8,125 nucleotides of DNA from Rhodanobacter sp. (GCA_026193555.1 JAPHUU010000051.1:1-8125), one strand, 5' to 3'. Shown: positions 1-6,815, counted from the stretch's first letter. Made by a program: numbers and translations. Notes: a model not told the origin generated them from the sequence alone.

Positions 1-1
1 C

Positions 2-763
2 ACCCGACTGCTCACCGGCGCGAAGGACTTCACCCTGCCCTCGCTGATCACCGCCGCCTTCGATTCGTACCTGCCCGCGTTCGCACGACAGATCCCGATC
101 CTCGTCGCCGACTACGACGCGCTGCCCGCCAGCGATCCGCTGCGGCCAAAGCTTGCCGGCCAGATCGCGATGCTGCGCCACTGGAACTACCGCTGGGGCA
201 TCGCCTCGATGCCGACCTCGCTGGCCGTTTACTGGGGCGACACGCTGTGGGACGAGGTCAGCAAGGCCGACACCGCCGAAGGCCTGTCGATTTACGATGT
301 CATGGCCGAGAAGGCCGGCGCCAAGGCACGCCTCAACGCGCTGGTCGAGGCCTCCGCTCGATTGCAACGCGACTTCGGCAGCTGGGGCATACCGTGGGGC
401 GAGATCAACCGCTTCCAGCGCCTCAACGGCGCCATCGTGCAGCCGTTCGACGACAGCAAGCCGAGCATCCCGGTGCCGTTCGTCTCCTCGCGCTGGGGCT
501 CGCTGGCCTCGTTCGGCGCGCACCGCTGGCCGGGCACGAAGCGCTACTACGGCACCAGCGGCAACAGCTTCGTCGCGGTGGTCGAGTTCGGCCCGAGAGT
601 CAGTGCACGTGCGATCACCGCCGGCGGCGAAAGCGGCCATCCGGATGCACCGCACTTCAACGACGAGGCCGAGCGCTACACCACCGGCAACCTGCGCACG
701 GTGTACTTCTGGCCCGATCAGCTGAAGGGGCATACCGAGCGGGTCTATCACCCGGGCGGGTGA
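2..763 (+). CDS. Penicillin acylase (S45, Ntn-hydrolase) family protein, C-terminal part only
   Basis: The reading frame is open from the first bases of the window to TGA at 761-763, giving 253 residues of the C-terminal part of a larger protein; the start and the catalytic N-terminal serine of the beta subunit lie outside. Visible family-like landmarks are WGEINRFQR (window residues about 132-140), GNSFVAVVEFG (about 187-197) and a closing GGESGHPDAPHFNDEAERY block (about 208-226) followed by a GNLR..YFWPDQLKGH..R.YHPG tail. The SG-x-PxxPHFxD-x-Y pattern is characteristic of penicillin/aculeacin/acyl-homoserine-lactone acylases, which hydrolyse amide bonds, usually in the periplasm after autocleavage into two chains. 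Full-length members are roughly 700-800 residues, so about one third is present. Substrate (beta-lactam, acyl-homoserine lactone, other amides) cannot be told from this end of the protein. The family call is fairly sure; the specificity is unknown. Confidence 0.85.
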   Translation, partial: TRLLTGAKDFTLPSLITAAFDSYLPAFARQIPILVADYDALPASDPLRPKLAGQIAMLRHWNYRWGIASMPTSLAVYWGDTLWDEVSKADTAEGLSIYDVMAEKAGAKARLNALVEASARLQRDFGSWGIPWGEINRFQRLNGAIVQPFDDSKPSIPVPFVSSRWGSLASFGAHRWPGTKRYYGTSGNSFVAVVEFGPRVSARAITAGGESGHPDAPHFNDEAERYTTGNLRTVYFWPDQLKGHTERVYHPGG

Positions 764-791
764 GGCTGACGCGCGCACCGGCGACATGTCA

Positions 792-807
792 CGCCACGGA
801 GGTGGCG
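792..807. terminator. Short GC hairpin after the acylase gene, possible terminator
   Basis: CGCCAC (792-797), loop GGAG, GTGGCG (802-807) form a perfect 6-bp stem starting 28 bases after the acylase stop codon. No run of T follows, so it is not a classical intrinsic terminator; it could be part of a 3' end structure or chance in GC-rich DNA. Confidence 0.3.
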
Positions 808-854
808 CATGGACGGGCTTCCATCGTGATCCATACACTCGCCCACGGTGCCCG

Positions 855-863
855 TGCTAGATT
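855..863 (+). promoter_or_regulatory. Possible extended -10 promoter element for the MASE1/GGDEF/EAL gene
   Basis: TGCTAGATT at 855-863 matches the extended -10 pattern TGnTATAAT at the TG and at four of six -10 bases. It would place transcription start near 870, about 23 bases before the ATG at 893. No good -35 box is seen 17 bases upstream, which is tolerated for extended -10 promoters. Only one site was judged by eye, so confidence is low. Confidence 0.3.
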
Positions 864-889
864 CCGGTCAGGGCCCCGACTGATGGCTG

Positions 890-3800
890 TTGATGGAACA
901 ATCTCCCTACCCTGTCGCACGGGACTGGCAATCGCCAGCACGCCTCGCCGGCATCCTGGCCGCGTACATTGCCCTTACGCTCGCGATGATCTGGTGGTCG
1001 CGCCATGCGCACCACGTCGCCGAAGTGTGGTTTGCCGATACGTTGCTGGTCGCACTGCTTCTGCGAGGCATACTGCGGTCCCTGCCCCTGGCCATGGCGC
1101 TGTGCGTGCTCGGCTCCGCACTGGCCAACATGCTGCTGCACATGGCATGGGTACCGTCGCTGGGCATCGGCGTTGCCAACATGACCGAAGTGGCCACGGC
1201 CATGATCGGCGCACGCATGCTCGGCCTGCGCCTTGCCGGCCCGCCTGACGACCGTTTCTTCCTGAAGGCCCTGACCGCACTGATCGTGGTCGCCCCGATG
1301 GTCGGCGCTGTGGCCGGTGCGACGGTGCTGCACAACCTGCTCGGATCCAACTGGCCGCACTCGTTCTACAAGTGGTGGATGGGTGATGCCATGGGCATGA
1401 TCATCCTGCTGCCACCGCTGCTGGCCTGTAGCGCCCGCGGCCTGCAGTCCCTGACGTACGGGAAGCATGCACGCGTGTTCTGGGGCACCCTGCTGCTGTC
1501 GATCAGCATCACAGTGCTGACCACGGTATTTTTCCTGCACCCCTTCATTGTGCTGTCGATCCCGTTGCTGTTTGCGGCCTATCGGCTGGGTGTGTTCGGC
1601 ACCACGCTCGCCTGCACCGCCAATGTCACTGCCCTCTTCGCCATGGCCATGGCGCAGGGCCTGGGGTGGATTGCCCCCCTGCATGGGCTCGATCAGATCC
1701 AGGGCAGAGGTATAGCCTTCTATTCGGCCATGACGGTGGTCGGACCGCTGCTGATCAGCATCGTCATTGCCCAGCGCAAGCACCTTGCTCATGCGCTTGC
1801 CGAGCTGTCCGACCAGCTCAGGATCGTCACCGACAACGTACCGGCACTGATCGGCCAGCTCGACGCGCAGCAGCGCTACCGCTTCGTCAACAGCAAGTAT
1901 CAGACCTTCTACGGCAAGCCTGCAGAGGAGATCATCGGCAAGACGCCGCGGGAGGCCTTCGGCGACGATTTCGCACGGATGATGGAGCCGCGAGCACGCC
2001 AGGTGCTCGAGGGAACTCCCCAGCGCTTCACCATCGCCATGCCGCAGCAGCAGCGGCTCGAGGTGAATCTGGAACCGCAGCGGGATCGCGAGGACAGGAT
2101 CGTGGGCTACTTTGTTCTGGCCCAGGACATCAGCGAACGCGTGGAGCTGGAGTCGCGACTGCGCGAGATCACCGACAACGTACCGGCGCTGATTGCCTAT
2201 CTGGACGATCAGCTGATCTACCGTTTCGCCAACGAGCGCTACGTCGAACTGTGGGGGATTCCACCCACCGAACTGGTCGGCCGATCTTCCGCCGAAATCG
2301 CCGGCAAGCGCTACGCGCCGATGGTTCTGCCCCGGCAGCTGGCCTGCCTGCGATGCGAGCACGTCGAGCAGGAACTTCACCTTGACGATGGTCGCGTCTT
2401 CGACATGACCTACGTGCCGCATGCCGTCGGCGGCAGCGTGCGCGGCATCTACACGCTGGGCATCGACATCACCGCACGCAAACAGGCCGAGGCCCTGCTG
2501 TTCGAGGCCATGGACAGGTCGCAGATGATGCTCGACTCCATCGGCGATGCCGTGATCGCCTGCGACGTGGAACTGCGCATCACCATGATGAACCCGGTCT
2601 CGGCAGCCATAACCGGATGGACTGAGGAACAGGCCCTGGGGCGTTCGTTTACCGAGGTGGTGCGGCTGGTCGACATGGAGTCGGGCGAGGCTTCGCTCAA
2701 CCCGCTGGAAATCGCCATCAGGGAAGATCACGCGGTCGCCTTGCAGATGAACAGCAAGCTGGTCCGCAGCGATGGCAGCGAGACTGCTGTCGAGGACTCG
2801 GCCGCCCCCATCCACAATCGGGAAGGACAGGTCATTGGCGGCATCATGGTGTTGCATGACGTCAGCGAGGCGCGGCTGATGGCGCTGAAGATGTCGCATC
2901 TGGCCCAGCACGATCATCTCACCGACCTGCCGAACCGGGTGTTGCTGCACGACCGGCTATCGCTGGCCCTGACCCGTCTGAGGGCGAAAGACAAGGGCGC
3001 CGTGCTGTTCATCGACCTGGATCACTTCAAACACATCAACGACTCGCTCGGGCACCCGGCCGGCGACCATGTACTGAAAGAGGTTGCCCGGCGACTGCGC
3101 CAGGTGATCCGGCCGGACGACACGGTCAGCCGTCAGGGCGGCGACGAGTTCGTGGTACTGCTGAACCGGCTGGGCGATGTACGTGACGCGGCGCGGGTCG
3201 CTGAAAAGATCATCGCCGCGGTCGAGCAGGCCATCACCTTCGATGAGCGCGAGCTGCGCGTTTCCGCCAGCATCGGCATCGCGATCTTCCCCGAGGACTC
3301 GGTCGACGCCAAAACCCTCATGAAACAGGCCGACACCGCGCTCTACCATGCCAAGCAGGGTGGGCGCAGCGGCTTCAGCTACTTCACGCACAGCATGAGC
3401 GAACGTGCGGAACAGCGGCTTGCGCTCGAGCATGCGCTGCGTCGCGGCATCCGGAACGACGAGCTGTTCCTGGTCTACCAGCCCAAGTTCCGATTGCCTG
3501 CCGGCACCTTGATCGGTACCGAGGCGCTGGTCCGCTGGCAACAGGATGACGGCACCGTCATGATGCCGGACCAGTTCATCGCGCTGGCCGAAGAAACTGG
3601 CCTGATCACCCAGATCGACACCTGGGTCATGCTCGAAGCCTGTCGACAAATGCGCGCCTGGGTAGATGAAGGCAAGTCGCCGGTGCCCGTTTCAGTCAAC
3701 GTATCCCTGGCACGGCTCGACATGGAGCGGCTGCCGCAGAGCATCGGTGCGGCGCTGCAGGCAACCGGCATCCAGGCCAGCCTGCTGGAAATCGAATTCA

Positions 3801-4228
3801 CCGAAACCCAGATGTTCGCCCAGCAGGATCAGGCCCGCACCCTGCTGGCCAAGCTCAAGGAATTGGGCGTGGGTCTGGCAGTGGACGACTTCGGCACCGG
3901 CTACTCCAGCCTGAACTACCTGGCCCACTACGAATTCGACACGATCAAGATCGACCGCGCCTTTGTCAGTGACCTGCCCTCCAGCCCCAAACACAAGGCG
4001 ATCGTGCAGGCCATCATCGGCATCGCGCACGCCCTCGGCTATGAGCTGATCGCCGAGGGCGTGGAAACACTGGAGGAAGCCAACGTGCTGCTGGACTTCG
4101 GCTGCAGGGACATGCAGGGCTATTACTTCAGCCGTCCACTGGCTGCCGAGGCCTGCGCAGCGCTGATGAATGACCGCTCCTTGGTGGTGGACTCCGAAAC
4201 CGACAGCTCCTTCTCCGACGCGACCTGA
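890..4228 (+). CDS. MASE1-PAS-PAS-PAS-GGDEF-EAL membrane sensor, c-di-GMP cyclase/phosphodiesterase
   Basis: This 1112-residue inner-membrane protein is predicted to make (2 GTP to c-di-GMP) and/or break (c-di-GMP to pGpG) cyclic di-GMP in response to a signal. An in-frame TGA at 881-883 limits the start to TTG 890 or the adjacent ATG 893; ATG is more likely, although no strong Shine-Dalgarno is visible. Domains: MASE1 with about eight membrane segments (about 10-300, including GDAMGM at 165-170), PAS1 (about 308-422), PAS2 (about 422-540), PAS3 (about 540-664), GGDEF (about 670-840) and EAL (about 845-1090). The cyclase signature is an exact GGDEF at 750-754, preceded by an I-site RPDD at 741-744 with the usual five-residue spacing. 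The EAL side keeps E878 (EAL), N937, E969, D999-D1000 in DDFGTGYSS, K1020, E1056 and Q1076. Both active sites therefore look intact. The signal sensed is unknown; PAS cofactor binding cannot be judged. Confidence 0.95.
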   Translation: MMEQSPYPVARDWQSPARLAGILAAYIALTLAMIWWSRHAHHVAEVWFADTLLVALLLRGILRSLPLAMALCVLGSALANMLLHMAWVPSLGIGVANMTEVATAMIGARMLGLRLAGPPDDRFFLKALTALIVVAPMVGAVAGATVLHNLLGSNWPHSFYKWWMGDAMGMIILLPPLLACSARGLQSLTYGKHARVFWGTLLLSISITVLTTVFFLHPFIVLSIPLLFAAYRLGVFGTTLACTANVTALFAMAMAQGLGWIAPLHGLDQIQGRGIAFYSAMTVVGPLLISIVIAQRKHLAHALAELSDQLRIVTDNVPALIGQLDAQQRYRFVNSKYQTFYGKPAEEIIGKTPREAFGDDFARMMEPRARQVLEGTPQRFTIAMPQQQRLEVNLEPQRDREDRIVGYFVLAQDISERVELESRLREITDNVPALIAYLDDQLIYRFANERYVELWGIPPTELVGRSSAEIAGKRYAPMVLPRQLACLRCEHVEQELHLDDGRVFDMTYVPHAVGGSVRGIYTLGIDITARKQAEALLFEAMDRSQMMLDSIGDAVIACDVELRITMMNPVSAAITGWTEEQALGRSFTEVVRLVDMESGEASLNPLEIAIREDHAVALQMNSKLVRSDGSETAVEDSAAPIHNREGQVIGGIMVLHDVSEARLMALKMSHLAQHDHLTDLPNRVLLHDRLSLALTRLRAKDKGAVLFIDLDHFKHINDSLGHPAGDHVLKEVARRLRQVIRPDDTVSRQGGDEFVVLLNRLGDVRDAARVAEKIIAAVEQAITFDERELRVSASIGIAIFPEDSVDAKTLMKQADTALYHAKQGGRSGFSYFTHSMSERAEQRLALEHALRRGIRNDELFLVYQPKFRLPAGTLIGTEALVRWQQDDGTVMMPDQFIALAEETGLITQIDTWVMLEACRQMRAWVDEGKSPVPVSVNVSLARLDMERLPQSIGAALQATGIQASLLEIEFTETQMFAQQDQARTLLAKLKELGVGLAVDDFGTGYSSLNYLAHYEFDTIKIDRAFVSDLPSSPKHKAIVQAIIGIAHALGYELIAEGVETLEEANVLLDFGCRDMQGYYFSRPLAAEACAALMNDRSLVVDSETDSSFSDAT

Positions 4229-4418
4229 GCATCCCCACCGTCTCCGCACGATGGCAGTGAGCGACGGGCGAGGCACCCGATGACCGGCCGCTGGCTCGGT
4301 GCAGCACCTTGAACGCATGCCTCCATCCGCTGCCAGCGACCTAGTGGGTTCAGGGCTGACATGAACCAACCGCCCGGCATCGGACATGCTTGTTACCATC
4401 CGGGCTCGCGAAACCGAC
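4229..4418. other. Convergent intergenic region without a clear terminator
   Basis: These 190 bases separate the + strand sensor gene from the 3' end of the - strand cytochrome b561 gene, so both transcripts should end here. I see only weak inverted repeats (GGTTCA 4347-4352 with TGAACC 4362-4367; GCCCGG 4372-4377 with CCGGGC 4400-4405, loop 22) and no T-runs on either strand. No gene-like open frame is supported. Confidence 0.5.
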
Positions 4419-4958
4419 TCAGAGCATCCGCCGCAAAGTGTTGTCGCGGACCAGGAAGTGATGCCACAGCGCGGCGGCGATGTGGGCACCGATGACCCAA
4501 TAGAAAATCTCCCCGACCGTCTCGTGGATCTCGGCGACGAATTCATGTGCAGCATGATCGGGGCCGACCAGCGCAGGGAGACTCCAGTCCACCCACGGCA
4601 GGCTGACAAGCTGCCCGGCATAATTTACCTGCAACAGGCCGAGAATCGGCTGCACCAGCAAGAACGCATACAACGCCAGGTGCAGCCCATGCGCGGCAAA
4701 GGTAACGATGGCTTTCGGGGCCGGGATGATCGGCGGCACCGGGGTGGTGAGCCGCGCAATGATTCGCGGCAGCAGCAGTGCCAGTACCGTCAGTCCCGCC
4801 AGGTAGTGCCCCTGCAGCATCAGCGAGGGCGGCGAATTGCCTTCGGAACCCTCGTCATCGCCAAGGTCAACCAGCACGTAGGCCACCACGATGGCCAGCA
4901 CGGTCAGCCAGTGCGCGTAGCGAGCCAGCAAACTGTAGCGGCTGGTCTTCTGAACCAT
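4419..4958 (-). CDS. cybB: Cytochrome b561, four-helix diheme b membrane protein (CybB-like)
   Basis: The 179-residue protein is a bacterial cytochrome b561 of usual length (E. coli CybB is about 176). Four membrane helices are visible, about residues 13-30, 49-68, 86-108 and 143-166. Candidate haem-b ligands or near-haem histidines sit in ARYAHW (H16), QGHYLAG (H51), HGLHLALY (H90, H93) and EIHETVG (H145); the ending AALWHHFLVRDNTLRRML is a family hallmark. A longer frame begins at TTG 4979, but the ATG at 4958 is preceded by AAGAGGG (4966-4972) at seven bases, so I chose it. The gene lies 22 bases after the cytochrome c peroxidase stop and is probably cotranscribed with it. E. coli CybB oxidises superoxide and passes electrons to ubiquinone. 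Here it could do that or link quinol to a periplasmic partner; the exact reaction is inferred. The symbol is by resemblance. Confidence 0.9.
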   Translation of the reverse strand: MVQKTSRYSLLARYAHWLTVLAIVVAYVLVDLGDDEGSEGNSPPSLMLQGHYLAGLTVLALLLPRIIARLTTPVPPIIPAPKAIVTFAAHGLHLALYAFLLVQPILGLLQVNYAGQLVSLPWVDWSLPALVGPDHAAHEFVAEIHETVGEIFYWVIGAHIAAALWHHFLVRDNTLRRML

Positions 4959-4965
4959 GCGAACA

Positions 4966-4972
4966 CCCTCTT
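4966..4972 (-). promoter_or_regulatory. Shine-Dalgarno deciding the cytochrome b561 start
   Basis: On the - strand AAGAGGG stands seven bases before ATG 4958. The alternative TTG at 4979 is only two bases from the preceding stop codon (4981-4983) and has no comparable site, so the ATG is preferred. Confidence 0.75.
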
Positions 4973-4980
4973 CGCGCAAC

Positions 4981-6021
4981 CTACGGCTTGGGCCGCGGGG
5001 TGCTGGCCACGCTTGGCGGCAGGATCGGCAACATGACCCTGGGCTGGTCGCCCGTCAGTGCGCCGAGGAAGGTCTCGATCTGGCTGACTTCGTCATCGCT
5101 CAACTTCGCGCCGAGCTGACTGCTGCCCATGATCGCGACAGCCTGGCGCAGGTCCCACACCTTGCCGGTATGGAAATACGGTGCGGTCAGGGCGATGTTG
5201 CGCAGCGAGGGTACCCGGAACACGTACTCGTCGCTGGCGGTCTTGGTCACCGCGAAGCGGCCCTTGTCGCCAGGCGGAAGGATGTCGGCACCGGGACGCT
5301 CGACAACGCCGAAGGGGGCATACATGCCGCCGCCGACGTTGATGCCGTTGTGGCATGCCGCACAGCCCTTGTTGATGAATAACGCCAAGCCTTCCTTCTG
5401 CTTCGCGTCGAGCGCCTTCTCGTCACCCTTGAGGTAGCGATCGAACGGTGCGTTCGGGGTGATCAAGGTGGCCTCGAACACCGCGATCGCCTTGCGCACG
5501 TTGTCGAAGGTGACCGGATCGGTGACGCCGGGGAAGGCCTTGGCGAACACCGCGGCGTAACCCGGGATGCCCTTGAGCTGCTCGACGACATGCGCTTCGG
5601 TAGTGTCCATCTCGACCGGATTGACCAGCGGCCCACCAGCCTGTTGTTGGAGATCCTTGGCACGTCCATCCCAGAACTGGGCGACATCGAACACCGCGTT
5701 GTAGACGGTCGGCGCATTGCGGCCGCCATGCTGCCAGCGATGACCCAGCGAGGTCTCCTGCAGGTCAACGCCGCCCATGCCGACCATGTGGCAGGAGTTG
5801 CAGCTGATGGAATGACTCGCGGACAGTCGTGGCTCGAAATAGAGCATCTTGCCGAGATCCACCTTGGCCGGTGTCGCGGCAATGCCCGGCAAGGGTGGCG
5901 CGGCGACGGGTATCGGCTTGAACAGACCCTGCGCCTGCTTCATCAGCGCGGCTTGGGACCAGGCCTGACCCGTCGCCAGGCACCCAACGACAATCAGGGA
6001 AACAACCTTCATCTGCTGCAT
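4981..6021 (-). CDS. ccpA: Periplasmic diheme cytochrome c peroxidase
   Basis: The 346-residue protein reduces H2O2 to water in the periplasm with electrons from small c-type cytochromes or similar donors. A signal peptide covers about residues 1-24 (MKVVSLIVVGCLATGQAWSQA, cleaved near SQA). Two covalent haem sites are present: CNSCH (74-78, N-terminal peroxidatic haem) and CAACH (220-224, C-terminal electron-accepting haem). The distal histidine is in SLGHRW (H94), the inter-haem tryptophan in FWDGR (W117), the catalytic pair in QAGGP (Q127) and NPVEM (E137), and the C-terminal haem methionine in AVAIMGSSQL (M298). This methionine separates it from MauG, which has tyrosine there. Length fits classical CCPs. 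ATG 6021 was chosen because GGGGGA lies seven bases upstream; the frame remains open upstream to ATG 6084, which would bury the signal peptide. The C-terminus has an extra proline-rich tail. Cytochrome b561 follows after 22 bases. Confidence 0.95.
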   Translation of the reverse strand: MQQMKVVSLIVVGCLATGQAWSQAALMKQAQGLFKPIPVAAPPLPGIAATPAKVDLGKMLYFEPRLSASHSISCNSCHMVGMGGVDLQETSLGHRWQHGGRNAPTVYNAVFDVAQFWDGRAKDLQQQAGGPLVNPVEMDTTEAHVVEQLKGIPGYAAVFAKAFPGVTDPVTFDNVRKAIAVFEATLITPNAPFDRYLKGDEKALDAKQKEGLALFINKGCAACHNGINVGGGMYAPFGVVERPGADILPPGDKGRFAVTKTASDEYVFRVPSLRNIALTAPYFHTGKVWDLRQAVAIMGSSQLGAKLSDDEVSQIETFLGALTGDQPRVMLPILPPSVASTPRPKP

Positions 6022-6028
6022 GGGAGAG

Positions 6029-6034
6029 TCCCCC
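6029..6034 (-). promoter_or_regulatory. Shine-Dalgarno deciding the cytochrome c peroxidase start
   Basis: GGGGGA on the - strand ends seven bases before ATG 6021. The next in-frame ATG (6012) would be 16 bases away, too far, so ATG 6021 is preferred. Confidence 0.65.
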
Positions 6035-6038
6035 GCTT

Positions 6039-6064
6039 TGCGTGGCCATTGAAATTGCCACGCA
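6039..6064. promoter_or_regulatory. 8-bp perfect inverted repeat upstream of the peroxidase gene, operator or leader hairpin
   Basis: TGCGTGGC (6039-6046) and GCCACGCA (6057-6064) are perfect inverted copies around a 10-base AT-richer centre. The element ends 18 bases before the peroxidase ATG, just beyond its Shine-Dalgarno, and overlaps the probable transcription start. It could bind a dimeric regulator or fold in the leader RNA. It does not resemble the FNR or OxyR consensus I know. Confidence 0.5.
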
Positions 6065-6065
6065 T

Positions 6066-6094
6066 GATGTATCCGAGACGTCAAAGTGGGTCAA
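6066..6094 (-). promoter_or_regulatory. Candidate promoter of the peroxidase-b561 operon
   Basis: On the - strand TTGACC (-35, 6089-6094) is followed after 17 bases by TACATC (6066-6071), a poor -10 with three of six consensus bases. The -35 lies in a direct repeat of CTTTGAC. A start near 6059 would give a leader of about 38 bases. The -35 is good and the -10 weak, as expected for an activator-dependent promoter, but this is a by-eye call. Confidence 0.3.
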
Positions 6095-6096
6095 AG
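6080..6096. repeat. Direct repeat GTCAAAG with 10-bp period
   Basis: GTCAAAG occurs at 6080-6086 and again at 6090-6096, one helical turn apart, covering the candidate -35 region of the peroxidase promoter. The spacing puts both copies on one DNA face, which fits a tandem-binding activator, but two 7-base copies can also be chance. Confidence 0.4.
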
Positions 6097-6227
6097 ACGT
6101 ACTGCGCACACGATGGCTTGGAGAAAGACTCACCCTGATTGTCGGGCGCACATGCTCGCTATCCAAGCTCACTCGGAGCCCTCAGCCGCACTTCCATACG
6201 CTCAGGACACTACCTTGGATCGGGATC

Positions 6228-6270
6228 GCTCCGCCGCAGCGCGGCCATCAGGTCGACGCTGCGCCGGAGC
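6228..6270. terminator. Strong 13/14-bp hairpin just after the glutamine-rich protein gene
   Basis: Bases 6228-6241 pair with 6257-6270 in 13 of 14 positions (one C-C mismatch at 6234/6264) around a 15-base loop. The outer arm is GCTCCG/CGGAGC and the inner CGCAGCG/CGCTGCG. The stem begins eight bases after the stop codon of the - strand gene at 6279, the place expected for a terminator or 3' stabilising structure. No T-run follows on the - strand, so Rho-independent termination is not assured; a REP-like element is another reading. Confidence 0.55.
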
Positions 6271-6278
6271 TCTGGCCG

Positions 6279-6815
6279 TCAGCGGTTGCCGTCTTCCTTC
6301 GACGATTGGGTTTGCTGCTCCGTGCGCTGCTTCTGCTGGATCTGCTGATCCTGGCCCTGGTTTTGCTGTTGCTGCTCGGTCTGCTGCTGCGTGCGCTGCT
6401 GCATGCCAGCACCCGGACCCATGCCTGCGCCTTGGCTCGGCGGCATGTCAGGCAAGGTCATGCCACGTTCGGTGGCGCGCTTCTGCATCTGTTCGTGATG
6501 CTGCTTGCGGAGCGCCTCGCGCTCCTGGGCGGTCTTCAGGCTGCGCATCTGGTTGCGATACGAACGGCGCTCGGCCGCCGTCATGAGCTGGGAACCATAG
6601 ATCCGGTCGCGATCACGATCATTCAACTGGGTCCTGTCCTGCTGGTGCAGCTGATCCTTCTGCATCATGCCGCGTGATGGCTGGTTGAGGGGTACCGATT
6701 GGCCGCCGCGCTGGCTACCGCGTTGTCCGCCACCGCCGCTCTGGTGGGCCCATGCCGGCAGGGCGGCGAGCAGGGAAACAGAGATACCAAGCAAGAAAAT
6801 GTGTTTGATTTGCAT
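6279..6815 (-). CDS. Secreted protein with YGSQLMT/HHEQM module and glutamine-rich tail, function unknown
   Basis: The 178-residue product begins with a clear signal peptide (residues 1-23, cleavage after LPAWA), so it is periplasmic or exported. The mature protein has a Gly/Arg/Gln stretch (26-40), a charged segment with DRDRDRIYGSQLMT (66-79), a predicted helical part (80-117) with HHEQM (106-110) and the RGMTLPD motif (117-123), then a low-complexity tail in which 19 of residues 139-170 are glutamine. I recognise the YGxQLMT...RxxHHExM...RGxTLPD arrangement as recurring in uncharacterised proteobacterial secreted proteins, but know no proven function. ATG 6815 was chosen over an upstream in-frame ATG (6866) because GAGG (6824-6827) lies eight bases before it and the signal peptide begins there. 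It sits alone between the MFS gene (185 bases upstream) and the peroxidase gene (257 bases downstream). No cysteines, haem sites or catalytic motif are seen. Confidence 0.85.
   Translation of the reverse strand: MQIKHIFLLGISVSLLAALPAWAHQSGGGGQRGSQRGGQSVPLNQPSRGMMQKDQLHQQDRTQLNDRDRDRIYGSQLMTAAERRSYRNQMRSLKTAQEREALRKQHHEQMQKRATERGMTLPDMPPSQGAGMGPGAGMQQRTQQQTEQQQQNQGQDQQIQQKQRTEQQTQSSKEDGNR

Noticed and set aside
247..1248. 333-codon + strand frame crossing the acylase end and the sensor start
   Set aside because: It overlaps two well-supported genes in another frame, is Arg/His-rich and shows no domain; the ATG at 883 inside it is out of frame with the sensor gene.
857..2950. 697-codon open frame on the - strand opposite the c-di-GMP gene
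   Set aside because: It is antisense to a protein with full domain evidence, is rich in His and Gln with no recognisable domain, and is the kind of long shadow frame common in GC-rich genes.
4347..4405. Inverted repeats GGTTCA/TGAACC and GCCCGG/CCGGGC as terminators between convergent genes
   Set aside because: Stems are only six bp, one has a 22-base loop, and no T-run follows on either strand.
4386..5036. 216-codon + strand frame opposite cytochrome b561
   Set aside because: It is antisense to a clear membrane protein, with Gln/Arg-rich composition typical of a shadow and no recognisable motif.
5590..6138. + strand frame opposite the peroxidase N-terminal half
   Set aside because: The complementary strand carries both haem and catalytic motifs; this frame shows no family resemblance.
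6042..6677. 211-codon + strand frame with a leucine-rich, membrane-like stretch
   Set aside because: The apparent Leu run is the complement of the glutamine CAG codons of the secreted protein, so the hydrophobic stretch is an artefact of that repeat tract.
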